Assembly: GCA_039649115.1 (NCBI GenBank)
Contig: JBBWZQ010000164.1
Location: 1-22,634 of the forward strand
Source: DATEJJ01 sp039649115
GTDB taxonomy: Bacteria > Actinomycetota > Actinomycetes > Mycobacteriales > Micromonosporaceae
Direction of reading: 5' to 3'
Length of the DNA stretch: 22,634 nt
Position 1 is the first letter of the stretch; each line of letters starts with the position of its first letter. Below the pieces are notes generated by a model. The model was not told where the DNA came from. It made no database searches and saw only the letters and a list, made by a program, of their open reading frames with translations. Below are positions 1 to 9,597 of the stretch, one piece after another. Made by a program: the position numbers and the translations under genes.

Positions 1-503
1 AGATCCACGACAAGCACATCGAGATCATCATCCGGCAGATGCTCAAGCGCGTCACGATCATCGACTCGGGCGCGACCGAGTTCCTGCCGGGTGTGCTGGT
101 GGACCGGGCGCACTTCGAGGCCGAGAATCGCCGGATCGTGGCCGAGGGCGGCGAGCCGGCTGCCGGCCGGCCGGTGCTCATGGGCATCACGAAGGCGTCG
201 CTGGCCACCGAGTCGTGGCTGTCGGCGGCCTCCTTCCAGGAGACGACACGGGTGCTGACGGACGCGGCGATCCACGCCCGCAGCGACTCGCTGATCGGCC
301 TCAAGGAGAACGTCATCATCGGTAAGCTCATCCCGGCGGGTACCGGCATCTCCAAGTACCGCAACATCCGGGTCGAGCCGACCGAGGAGGCCAAGGCCAA
401 GGTCTACTCGATGACCGGGTACGCCGAGACCGACTACGGCTTCGGACCGGCGAGCGGGCACGCGGTACCCCTGGATGATTTCGATCTGGGGTCCTTCCGC
501 TGA
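1..503 (+). CDS. rpoC: RNA polymerase subunit beta' (C-terminal end, partial)
   Basis: The reading frame is open from base 3 and ends at TGA 501-503; the start lies outside the window. The translation holds the conserved C-terminal part of beta': DKHIEIIIRQML, then MGITKASLATESWLSAASFQETTRVLT, ending in AxGTGISKYRNI and an acidic/aromatic tail. The ITKASLxxxSxLSAASFQ segment is the hallmark of the end of the catalytic core subunit that forms the clamp and active-site cleft with beta. Its place upstream of rpsL matches the usual rpoB-rpoC-(small genes)-rpsL order of actinobacteria. A hairpin follows 19 nt after the stop. Identity is certain; only about 166 residues are visible. Confidence 0.98.
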   Translation, partial: IHDKHIEIIIRQMLKRVTIIDSGATEFLPGVLVDRAHFEAENRRIVAEGGEPAAGRPVLMGITKASLATESWLSAASFQETTRVLTDAAIHARSDSLIGLKENVIIGKLIPAGTGISKYRNIRVEPTEEAKAKVYSMTGYAETDYGFGPASGHAVPLDDFDLGSFR

Positions 504-522
504 CGGACAGACAGGGTGCGAT

Positions 523-553
523 CGGGGCCTCGGGCGGCTTGCCCGGGGCCCCG
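523..553 (+). terminator. Intrinsic terminator-like hairpin after rpoC
   Basis: A 13-nt arm (523-535) and its complement (541-553) pair with a single internal mismatch around a 5-nt loop (ggctt). The stem is almost all G/C and is followed by the moderately T-rich gtctgctttcatt. It sits between the rpoC stop and the next gene, as expected for the end of the rpoBC transcript. It lacks a long T run, which is common in high-GC actinobacteria. The fold is read directly; termination is inferred. Confidence 0.65.
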
Positions 554-575
554 GTCTGCTTTCATTGGGGGCGTG

Positions 576-917
576 ATGGACGCGTCAGTGCCGGTACGTC
601 ATCCGCTCGACCCTGACCCAGTGCGCTCCACCAAGGCGGGCGCCGTGCTCGCGCTCGGCATCACCGCGGCGGTCACCGGGTTCTTCGTGGGCGGCCTGGT
701 GCCGGCCACACTGGCGCTGGTGCTGGCCAGGCAGGGACGCGCGGAGATGGTCGCCTCGGGCGGGTTCCTGACCGGCGGTCGGGCGCTGCGTGCCGGGGTG
801 GCGCTCGCCTGGGTGGGTATCTGCCTCGCGGCGGCCGCGCTGGTCATCGCGACGATCATCGGGCTGCTGCACATGGCGCACGGGTCCGGCCGGGACTACG
901 CGCCGACCGTGAACTAG
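576..917 (+). CDS. Small two-TM membrane protein, DUF4190-like
   Basis: Predicted 113-aa protein. ATG 576 is preferred because a G-rich stretch (567-571) lies just upstream and an earlier start would run into the terminator hairpin. The N-terminus is short and polar (about residues 1-20), followed by a long hydrophobic segment (about 21-51), a loop ARQGRAEMVASGGFLTGGRAL, and a second hydrophobic segment (about 73-98). A TM followed by a basic xRQxR loop, a 'GGxLTGGRAL' turn and another TM resembles the DUF4190 family of small actinobacterial membrane proteins, whose function is unknown. The downstream gene has the same layout. It lies between rpoC and the str operon in the same direction. No enzymatic motif is visible. 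Confidence 0.75.
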   Translation: MDASVPVRHPLDPDPVRSTKAGAVLALGITAAVTGFFVGGLVPATLALVLARQGRAEMVASGGFLTGGRALRAGVALAWVGICLAAAALVIATIIGLLHMAHGSGRDYAPTVN

Positions 918-926
918 GGGACCCGG

Positions 927-1487
927 ATGAGTCAGCAGAACGAAGGCCCCCAGCCCTGGGCGGCACCGCAGCCGCACCCCGCGGCTCTGCCGCCGGGCGC
1001 GCAGCCCGGATGGCCGGGCGCGCCGCCGGGGTGGCCGGGCCAGCCACCGGCAGCCGGGCCGCCGGCGCGACCGGTACCGCCGCCGCCGCGTCAGATGCCC
1101 CGCCCGGTGCGGGTGGACCCGGTGCCCGGTACCCCTTTCGGGGTCGTTTATCTGGGCGTCAGCCCGACCGTCTCCGGCCTGGCGGTCGGCAGCATGGTCG
1201 CCGGCATCGGCTCGATCCTGGCCTCCCTGCTGGTCTACTGCTTCGGCCTGGCCGGTGCGCAGGCCGGCTGGGGCGCGCTGGTCTCGGGTGCGTTCGCGAT
1301 CCTCGCCGGGCTGGTCGGGGCGGCGGCGCTGGCCACCGGGCTCGTCGCGATGCGCCAGATCCGGCAGGCCCAGGGCGAGCTGAGCGGCCGGGGCCTCGCG
1401 ATCACGGGGGTCGCCTGCGGCGGGTCCGGGGTAGGATTGACAGTGCTCGGATTCCTGCTGGTGGCCCTGGTCAGCCGCGCGCAGTGA
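927..1487 (+). CDS. Proline-rich N-terminus membrane protein, DUF4190-like
   Basis: Predicted 186-aa protein starting at ATG 927, 9 nt after the previous stop and so probably co-transcribed. Residues 1-65 are a Pro/Gly/Ala/Gln-rich, probably disordered cytoplasmic region with PGWPG-type repeats. Hydrophobic segments follow at about 82-105, 113-140 and 157-182. Between the last two, AMRQIRQAQGELSGRGLAITG matches the DUF4190 pattern of a basic loop, a G-x-L-x-GRGLA turn and a TM. This family is frequent in actinobacteria with no settled function. The gene appears to be a paralogue of its upstream neighbour with an added proline-rich tail. Proximity to ribosomal operons does not by itself imply a translation role. 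Confidence 0.8.
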   Translation: MSQQNEGPQPWAAPQPHPAALPPGAQPGWPGAPPGWPGQPPAAGPPARPVPPPPRQMPRPVRVDPVPGTPFGVVYLGVSPTVSGLAVGSMVAGIGSILASLLVYCFGLAGAQAGWGALVSGAFAILAGLVGAAALATGLVAMRQIRQAQGELSGRGLAITGVACGGSGVGLTVLGFLLVALVSRAQ

Positions 1488-1599
1488 ATCCTGCGGCGGC
1501 CACCCGGATCGACCAGGTAGACTGGACGCCGGGAGTGTTCTCGCGGGCGCCGATCGGGGTGACTCAAGACACGGGAAGCCATCGCCGGCCACCTTCGTT
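1488..1599 (+). other. Non-coding stretch before the rpsL promoter
   Basis: First part of a 333-base gene-free region (1488-1820). I see no credible ORF on either strand and no strong terminator hairpin after the membrane gene. A TAGACT hexamer at 1518-1523 resembles an actinobacterial -10 box but has no recognisable -35 at 16-19 bp. It is at best a weak upstream promoter for the str operon. Confidence 0.4.
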
Positions 1600-1628
1600 T
1601 TGACCTGTGCGCCCGCGGTGGGTATTCT
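1600..1628 (+). promoter_or_regulatory. Probable sigma-A promoter of the str operon (rpsL)
   Basis: TTGACC (1600-1605) and TATTCT (1623-1628) are separated by exactly 17 bp, a good match to the housekeeping consensus. Transcription would start near 1635 and give a leader of about 185 nt before rpsL. The position between the upstream membrane gene and rpsL is that expected for the main str operon promoter. Assignment is from sequence only. Confidence 0.72.
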
Positions 1629-1729
1629 TTCCCCTCGTGCCCGGGTTCGCCTGGGCTCCTCGTGCGTGCGCCGGTCGTGGTCGGCGGGCCGAGACCGAGG
1701 TAAGGCAAACCCCGGCGTTCCGAGAGGCG

Positions 1730-1773
1730 CGGCGGGGCCTGCGGAGGGCGACACACCCGACCGCGGGGGTCGG
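1730..1773 (+). promoter_or_regulatory. rpsL leader motif with hairpin (shared with rpsJ leader)
   Basis: The leader holds CGGCGGGGCCTG (1730-1741), an 8-nt spacer, then a 24-nt box at 1750-1773. That box differs at one base from the box at 6346-6369 ahead of rpsJ. Inside it CCGACC (1757-1762) and GGTCGG (1768-1773) form a perfect hairpin around a GCGGG loop. The box ends 47 nt before the rpsL start codon. Two copies in the leaders of two ribosomal operons, with the same order of parts, suggest a shared RNA regulatory element; its ligand is unknown. Confidence 0.6.
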
Positions 1774-1820
1774 AAGAAGCGTTAGCGAAGAACGACGTCG
1801 GACAGGGAGACAGGAAGCCG

Positions 1821-2195
<375 letters not shown>

Positions 2196-2196
2196 C

Positions 2197-2667
2197 ATGC
2201 CGCGTAAAGGCCCCGCTCCGCGCAAGCCGTTGGTGCCGGATCCGGTGTACAACTCCCCGCTGGTCACGCAGCTGATCAACAAGATCCTCGGCCAGGGCAA
2301 GCGACAGCTCGCCGAGCGCATCGTGTACGGCGCGCTGGAGGGATGCCGGGACAAGACGAGTACGGATCCGGTGGTGACGCTCAAGCGCGCCATGGACAAC
2401 GTGAAGCCGACCCTGGAGGTACGCAGCCGCCGGGTGGGTGGCGCGACGTACCAGGTGCCGGTCGAGGTCCGGCCGCCGCGGGCCACCACCCTGGGCCTGC
2501 GCTGGCTGGTGACCTACTCCAAGTCCCGGCGCGAGAAGACCATGATCGAGCGGCTGATGAACGAGCTGCTCGACGCGAGCAACGGCCTCGGCGCCGCGGT
2601 GAAGCGGCGCGAGGACACCCACAAGATGGCGGAGTCCAACAAGGCCTTCGCTCACTACCGCTGGTAA
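2197..2667 (+). CDS. rpsG: 30S ribosomal protein S7
   Basis: A 156-aa protein, ATG at 2197, one base after the rpsL stop, with AAGGAGAAG (2181-2189) as ribosome binding site inside the end of rpsL. It has the S7 N-terminus MPRKGPAPRK, the GALEGCRDKT region, the RRVGGATYQVPVEVRP hairpin and a C-terminal helix ending SNKAFAHYRW. S7 nucleates assembly of the 30S head and contacts E-site tRNA and mRNA. Longer in-frame starts upstream overlap rpsL and lack the family N-terminus. Tight spacing to rpsL suggests translational coupling; a 69-nt gap separates it from fusA. Confidence 0.99.
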   Translation: MPRKGPAPRKPLVPDPVYNSPLVTQLINKILGQGKRQLAERIVYGALEGCRDKTSTDPVVTLKRAMDNVKPTLEVRSRRVGGATYQVPVEVRPPRATTLGLRWLVTYSKSRREKTMIERLMNELLDASNGLGAAVKRREDTHKMAESNKAFAHYRW

Positions 2668-2736
2668 CCGCGGTTGGTGACTCAGCCGGTGGTAACGACT
2701 GCCGGAAGACGACGAGAAAAGAAGTAGGGATCTGAC

Positions 2737-4836
<2,100 letters not shown>

Positions 4837-4966
4837 TCCCCGGCGGCCCCCGCGAGAAGGGCTGCACGCACCGGGCCTGAGGCTGATACGGCCGCAAGAC
4901 CCACCGACAAGGTCGGCCGCCAGCGGCGGCGGACGTACGAACCGAGAGGTCCACAGGAGGACACCA
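4837..4966 (+). other. fusA-tuf intergenic region with small hairpin
   Basis: This 130-nt gap contains no ORF. CCGAC (4904-4908) and GTCGG (4912-4916) can pair around AAG, within an ACCGACAAGGTCGG segment whose 3' arm (ggtcgg) matches the rpsL/rpsJ leader hairpins. CGGGCCTGAGGC (4872-4883) lies before it, also reminiscent of those leaders. I see no convincing -35/-10 pair, so a separate tuf promoter is possible but not shown. The AGGAGG (4955-4960) is a strong ribosome binding site for tuf. Confidence 0.35.
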
Positions 4967-6160
4967 GTGGCGAAGGCGAAGTTCGAGCGGACTAAGCCGC
5001 ACGTCAACATCGGCACCATTGGTCACATTGACCACGGGAAGACGACGCTGACCGCGGCCATCACCAAGGTCCTGCACGACAAGATGCCCAACATCAACCC
5101 GTACACGCCGTTCGACGAGATCGACAAGGCGCCGGAGGAGAAGGCCCGGGGCATCACGATCTCGATCGCACACGTCGAGTACCAGACCGAGGCGCGGCAC
5201 TACGCCCACGTCGACTGTCCCGGCCACGCCGACTACATCAAGAACATGATCACCGGTGCGGCGCAGATGGACGGCGCGATCCTGGTCGTGGCGGCCACCG
5301 ACGGCCCGATGCCGCAGACCCGCGAGCACGTGCTGCTGGCTCGCCAGGTCGGCGTCCCGTACATCGTCGTGGCGCTGAACAAGAGCGACATGGTCGACGA
5401 CGAGGAGCTGCTCGAGCTCGTCGAGCTCGAGGTCCGCGAGCTGCTGTCGATTCAGGAGTACCCGGGCGACGACCTCCCGGTGGTACGCGTCTCGGCGCTG
5501 CGCGCGCTGGAGGGCGACCCGCAGTGGAGCGAGTCGGTCATGGAACTGATGAACGCGGTGGACAGCGCGATCCCGCAGCCGGTACGCGAGACCGAGAAGC
5601 CGTTCCTGATGCCGATCGAGGACGTCTTCACGATCACGGGTCGCGGCACGGTCGTGACCGGTCGGTGCGAGCGCGGCATCCTCAAGCCGAACGAGGAGGT
5701 CGAGATCGTCGGCATCAAGCCGAAGTCGATGAAGACCGTCGTGACCGGCATCGAGATGTTCCGCAAGCTGCTCGACGAGGCCCGCGCGGGTGAGAACGTC
5801 GGCCTGCTGCTGCGCGGCATCAAGCGCGAAGACGTCGAGCGCGGCATGGTCGTCATCAAGCCCGGCTCGACCACCCCGCACACGGAGTTCGAGGCGCAGG
5901 TCTACATCCTCTCCAAGGAGGAGGGTGGCCGGCACACCCCGTTCTTCCAGAACTACCGCCCGCAGTTCTACTTCCGGACCACGGACGTCACCGGCGTCGT
6001 CACGTTGCCCGAGGGCACCGAGATGGTCATGCCGGGCGACAACACCTTGATGACCGTGCAGCTGATCCAGCCGATCGCGATGGAGGAGCAGCTCCGCTTC
6101 GCCATCCGTGAGGGTGGCCGTACGGTCGGCGCGGGTCGGGTTACCAAGATCATCAAGTGA
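4967..6160 (+). CDS. tuf: Elongation factor Tu
   Basis: A 397-aa GTPase. GTG at 4967 is chosen over upstream in-frame starts because the family N-terminus MAKAKFERTKPHVNIGTIGH begins here and AGGAGG (4955-4960) is 6 nt away. G-domain motifs are GHIDHGKT (19-26), RGITI (61-65), DCPGH (83-87) and NKSD (138-141), followed by beta-barrel domains II and III. It ends REGGRTVGAGRVTKIIK. EF-Tu.GTP brings aminoacyl-tRNA to the ribosomal A site. NKSD in place of the NKCD seen in E. coli is a normal variation. It is the last gene of the str operon; a 288-nt regulatory gap separates it from rpsJ. Confidence 0.99.
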   Translation: MAKAKFERTKPHVNIGTIGHIDHGKTTLTAAITKVLHDKMPNINPYTPFDEIDKAPEEKARGITISIAHVEYQTEARHYAHVDCPGHADYIKNMITGAAQMDGAILVVAATDGPMPQTREHVLLARQVGVPYIVVALNKSDMVDDEELLELVELEVRELLSIQEYPGDDLPVVRVSALRALEGDPQWSESVMELMNAVDSAIPQPVRETEKPFLMPIEDVFTITGRGTVVTGRCERGILKPNEEVEIVGIKPKSMKTVVTGIEMFRKLLDEARAGENVGLLLRGIKREDVERGMVVIKPGSTTPHTEFEAQVYILSKEEGGRHTPFFQNYRPQFYFRTTDVTGVVTLPEGTEMVMPGDNTLMTVQLIQPIAMEEQLRFAIREGGRTVGAGRVTKIIK

Positions 6161-6175
6161 ACTAGCTTACCCTGA

Positions 6176-6206
6176 TTTCGCATGTCGTACCTCAGTGCGG
6201 CATACT
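6176..6206 (+). promoter_or_regulatory. Candidate promoter of the S10 operon
   Basis: A CATACT hexamer (6201-6206) in the context gcggcatactggtcagg resembles an actinobacterial -10 box. The -35 is weak: TTTCGC (6176-6181) gives a 19-bp spacer, and a one-base shift gives 18 bp. If used, transcription would begin near 6213 and produce a leader of about 235 nt. A promoter is expected here because rpsJ normally heads its own operon, but the match is only moderate. Confidence 0.45.
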
Positions 6207-6225
6207 GGTCAGGTTGCGCGTTGTG

Positions 6226-6252
6226 GGGTGGCCGGCTGACGGTCGGCCACCC
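6226..6252 (+). terminator. Perfect 9-bp hairpin between tuf and rpsJ
   Basis: GGGTGGCCG (6226-6234) and CGGCCACCC (6244-6252) pair perfectly around a 9-nt loop. There is no T tract. It may end the str transcript after tuf. Because it lies just downstream of the candidate rpsJ promoter, it could instead be the first hairpin of the rpsJ leader (attenuator). The sequence cannot decide between these. Confidence 0.5.
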
Positions 6253-6321
6253 TGCGTGGCGCCCGGCGTGCCGGGTGCCGTCGACCGCCGCACAAGGCCC
6301 GGAGCCGCCCACCAACCACTT

Positions 6322-6369
6322 CGGCGGAGCCTGGCGTCCGGGCCCGACACGCCCGACCGCGGGGGTCGG
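6322..6369 (+). promoter_or_regulatory. rpsJ leader motif with hairpin (shared with rpsL leader)
   Basis: CGGCGGAGCCTG (6322-6333) is followed after 12 nt by a 24-nt box (6346-6369) that matches the box at 1750-1773 except for one base. CCGACC (6353-6358) pairs with GGTCGG (6364-6369) around GCGGG. The box ends 79 nt before the rpsJ start. The order of parts is the same as in the rpsL leader, which argues for a common RNA element co-ordinating the str and S10 operons. Which protein or ligand it binds is not visible. Confidence 0.6.
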
Positions 6370-6396
6370 TCGTCGTCGCGTCGCCCCTCCGGGGAT

Positions 6397-6420
6397 CCGC
6401 GGGAGCAACTGCTCCTGCGG
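6397..6420 (+). promoter_or_regulatory. Second rpsJ leader hairpin
   Basis: CCGCGGGAGC (6397-6406) and GCTCCTGCGG (6411-6420) form a 10-bp stem with one G-U pair and an AACT tetraloop, 28 nt before the rpsJ ATG. A small CCCC-tcc-GGGG hairpin (6384-6394) precedes it. No T run follows, so an anti-termination or translational role is as likely as termination. It is absent from the rpsL leader. Confidence 0.45.
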
Positions 6421-6448
6421 GGCATCGAGAGAAGGAACAACAGCCACC

Positions 6449-6757
6449 ATGGCGGGACAGAAGATCCGCATCCGGCTCAAGGCCTACGACCACGAGGTCG
6501 TCGACTCCTCGGCTCGAAAGATCGTGGAGACGGTGACGCGCACCGGCGCGCAGGTCGCGGGTCCGGTGCCGCTGCCCACGGAGATCAACCGCTACTGCGT
6601 GATCCGTTCGCCGCACAAGTACAAGGACTCGCGCGAGCACTTCGAGATGCGTACGCACAAGCGTCTGATCGACATCATCGACCCGACCCCGAAGACGGTG
6701 GACTCGCTCATGCGGCTCGACCTTCCCGCTGGCGTCGACATCGAGATCAAGCTGTAG
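6449..6757 (+). CDS. rpsJ: 30S ribosomal protein S10
   Basis: A 102-aa protein starting at ATG 6449 with GAAGGA (6431-6436) upstream. Longer in-frame starts would cross the leader hairpins and are rejected. It shows the S10/NusE fold sequence: MAGQKIRIRLKAYDH, the variable loop PLPTEINRYCVIRSPHKYKDSREHFE, then MRTHKRLIDI. S10 is a 30S head protein. As NusE it also pairs with NusB in transcription antitermination and links RNA polymerase to the ribosome through NusG. It heads the S10 operon, with rplC 13 nt downstream. Length is typical. Confidence 0.99.
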   Translation: MAGQKIRIRLKAYDHEVVDSSARKIVETVTRTGAQVAGPVPLPTEINRYCVIRSPHKYKDSREHFEMRTHKRLIDIIDPTPKTVDSLMRLDLPAGVDIEIKL

Positions 6758-6770
6758 GGACCGGACTCTT

Positions 6771-7424
6771 ATGGACAGGCAAGTCAAGGGCATCCTGGGC
6801 GCCAAGCTCGGCATGACCCAGGTCTGGGACAACAACAAGGTTGTCCCGGTGACCGTGGTTCAGGCCGGCCCCTGCGTGGTGACCCAGGTGCGCACGGCGG
6901 ACAAGGACGGCTACGCGGCGGTACAGCTGGCGTTCGGCGCGATCGACCCGCGCAAGGCGAACAAGCCGGTCAGCGGGCACTACGCCAAGGCCGGTGTCGC
7001 GCCCCGCAGGCACATCGTCGAGCTGCGCACCACCGACGCCAGCGAGTACGAACTGGGTGCCGAGGTCACGGTCGAGTCGTTCGAGGCGGGCCAGCCGATC
7101 GACGTGACCGGCAAGACCAAGGGCAAGGGGTTCGCCGGCGTCATGAAGCGGCACGGCTTCCACGGGCTGCGGGCCAGCCACGGTGTCGAGCGCAAGCACC
7201 GCTCGCCCGGCTCCATCGGCGCCTGCGCGACGCCCGGTCGCGTGTTCAAGGGCGTGCGGATGGCCGGCCGCATGGGTGGCGTGCGCTACACCGTGCAGAA
7301 CCTCACCATCCAGTCGGTCGACCTGGAGAACAACCTGCTGCTGGTGAAGGGCGCGATCCCGGGCCCGGCCGGCGCGCTGGTGCTGGTGCGCACCGCGGTC
7401 AAAAAGGTCGAGGTGAAGAAATGA
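6771..7424 (+). CDS. rplC: 50S ribosomal protein L3
   Basis: A 217-aa protein, ATG at 6771, with TAGGGA (6755-6760) as ribosome binding site. It begins MDRQVKGILGAKLGMTQVW and carries the L3 core KRHGFHGLRASHG...HRSPGSIGACATPGRVFKGVRMAGRMGG (about residues 126-170). L3 is one of the first proteins to bind 23S rRNA and its loop reaches toward the peptidyl transferase centre. The Gln methylated by PrmB in E. coli (GSIGQNQTPG) is replaced here by GSIGACATPG, so that modification should be absent. Its TGA overlaps the rplD ATG in an ATGA junction, implying translational coupling. Confidence 0.99.
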   Translation: MDRQVKGILGAKLGMTQVWDNNKVVPVTVVQAGPCVVTQVRTADKDGYAAVQLAFGAIDPRKANKPVSGHYAKAGVAPRRHIVELRTTDASEYELGAEVTVESFEAGQPIDVTGKTKGKGFAGVMKRHGFHGLRASHGVERKHRSPGSIGACATPGRVFKGVRMAGRMGGVRYTVQNLTIQSVDLENNLLLVKGAIPGPAGALVLVRTAVKKVEVKK

Positions 7425-8116
7425 CGACCGTAGACGTGTTCACCCACGAGGGCAGCAAGACCGGCAGCCGGGACCTGCCCGACGAGATCTTCGACGCGCC
7501 GGCGAACATCGCGCTGATGCACCAGGTCGTGATCGCCCAACTGGCCGCGGCGCGCCAGGGTACGCACAAGACGAAGAACCGTGGCGAGGTGCGCGGCGGC
7601 GGCAAGAAGCCGTACAAGCAGAAGGGCACCGGCCGGGCGCGCCAGGGCTCGATCCGCGCGCCGCAGTTCACCGGCGGTGGCGTGGTCCACGGCCCGGTCC
7701 CGCGCGACTACAGCCAGCGCACGCCCAAGAAGATGAAGGCGGCCGCGCTGCGCGGCGCGCTGTCCGACCGGGCGCGCGAGGGCCGGATCCACGTCCTGGA
7801 GTCCTTTGTGGACGGCGATACGCCGTCGACGAAGGCGGCGCTGTCCGCGCTGCGCGCGGTGGCCCAGTCCGAGAAGGTCCTGGTGGTGCTGTCCGGCGAC
7901 GACGAGCTGAACTGGCTCTCGCTGCGCAACGTGCCGACCGTGCACCTGCTGGAGGCCGGCCAGCTGAACACCTACGACGTGCTGGTCGCCGACGAGCTGG
8001 TCTTCACGGCCGACGCGCTGGACGAGTTCCTCGGCGGCCGCGGCGGCTCCAGCGAGCAGCCCGGCTCCAGCGAGCAGTCCGGTGACGAGCAGGCCAGTGA
8101 GGAGACGGAGCAGTGA
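7421..8116 (+). CDS. rplD: 50S ribosomal protein L4 with acidic C-terminal tail
   Basis: A 231-aa protein whose ATG (7421) overlaps the rplC stop by 4 nt. The L4 signature NRGEVRGGGKKPYKQKGTGRARQGS (about 53-77), part of the loop lining the exit tunnel, is intact, and the C-terminal globular part is normal. Residues about 205-231 form an extra Gly/Ser/Glu/Gln tail with two copies of GSSEQ, coded by a 16-nt direct repeat (8044-8059, 8062-8077). L4 binds 23S rRNA early and in E. coli represses its own S10 operon; whether that occurs here is unknown. The stop overlaps the rplW GTG. Confidence 0.98.
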   Translation: MTTVDVFTHEGSKTGSRDLPDEIFDAPANIALMHQVVIAQLAAARQGTHKTKNRGEVRGGGKKPYKQKGTGRARQGSIRAPQFTGGGVVHGPVPRDYSQRTPKKMKAAALRGALSDRAREGRIHVLESFVDGDTPSTKAALSALRAVAQSEKVLVVLSGDDELNWLSLRNVPTVHLLEAGQLNTYDVLVADELVFTADALDEFLGGRGGSSEQPGSSEQSGDEQASEETEQ

Positions 8117-8415
8117 CCACTGTCGCCGATCCGCGCGACATCATCATCGCGCCGGTGATCTCGGAGAAGAGTTACATCCAGCTCAACCAGAACTGGTACA
8201 CGTTCCTGGTCGATCCGCGCGCGAACAAGACGCAGATCAAGATCGCTATCCAGCAGATCTTCAACGTCCGCGTGGAGACCGTGAACACGCAGAACCGTCA
8301 GGGCAAGCGCAAGCGGACCCGTACCGGCTTCGGCAAGCGAAAGGACACCAAGCGCGCGCTCGTGAAGCTCGCCGACGGTGACCGTATCGAAGCCTTCGGC
8401 GGACCGGTCAGCTGA
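8113..8415 (+). CDS. rplW: 50S ribosomal protein L23
   Basis: A 100-aa protein starting at GTG 8113, overlapping the rplD stop (GTGA). It has the L23 pattern DPRDIIIAPVISEKSY near the N-terminus, NKTQIKIAIQQIFNVRVETVNT in the middle, and the basic loop QGKRKRTRTGFGKRKDTKRA. L23 sits at the tunnel exit and is the main docking site for trigger factor and SRP. The end ADGDRIEAFGGPVS is slightly acidic. It stands in the canonical rplD-rplW-rplB order, with rplB starting 13 nt downstream. Confidence 0.99.
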   Translation: MTTVADPRDIIIAPVISEKSYIQLNQNWYTFLVDPRANKTQIKIAIQQIFNVRVETVNTQNRQGKRKRTRTGFGKRKDTKRALVKLADGDRIEAFGGPVS

Positions 8416-8428
8416 GGGGTTATCGACT

Positions 8429-9268
<840 letters not shown>

Positions 9269-9284
9269 AGGGAGTTATTGAGAT

Positions 9285-9566
9285 ATGCCTCGCAGCCTGA
9301 AGAAGGGCCCGTTCGTCGACGACCACCTGATGAAGAAGGTGGAGTCGCAGAACGACCGGAGCTCCAAGAACGTCATCAAGACCTGGTCGCGGCGCTCCAC
9401 GATCGTGCCCGAGATGCTCGGCCACACGATCGCGGTGCACGACGGGCGCAAGCACGTACCCGTGTTCGTGACCGAGTCGATGGTCGGGCACAAGCTGGGC
9501 GAGTTCGCCCTGACCCGCACGTTCAAGGGGCACGAGAAGGACGACCGCAAGAGCCGGCGCCGCTAG
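9285..9566 (+). CDS. rpsS: 30S ribosomal protein S19
   Basis: A 93-aa protein starting at ATG 9285, behind AGAGGGAG (9267-9274). It begins MPRSLKKGPFVDDHLMKKV and includes the conserved TWSRRSTIVPEMLGHTIAVHDGRKHVPVFVTESMVGHKLGEF. S19 lies in the 30S head next to S13 and contacts the A-site finger bridge and tRNA. The basic C-terminus (KDDRKSRRR) is typical. It is in S10 operon order between rplB and rplV, with a 31-nt gap to the latter. Confidence 0.99.
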   Translation: MPRSLKKGPFVDDHLMKKVESQNDRSSKNVIKTWSRRSTIVPEMLGHTIAVHDGRKHVPVFVTESMVGHKLGEFALTRTFKGHEKDDRKSRRR

Positions 9567-9597
9567 GTGCAGGCACGGACAAGATAAGGGACACCCG

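Noticed and set aside
516..575. Earlier start for the first membrane gene
   Set aside because: It would place the start codon before the terminator hairpin and add an Arg/Pro stretch coded by the stem.
1518..1523. TAGACT as a second rpsL promoter
   Set aside because: No -35 like hexamer at acceptable distance; kept only as a note in the gap description.
585..1754. 389-aa minus-strand frame across the two small membrane genes and the rpsL promoter
   Set aside because: Arg/Ala/Gly/Pro shadow composition and no ribosome binding site; the plus-strand frames have membrane segments and a recognisable family pattern.
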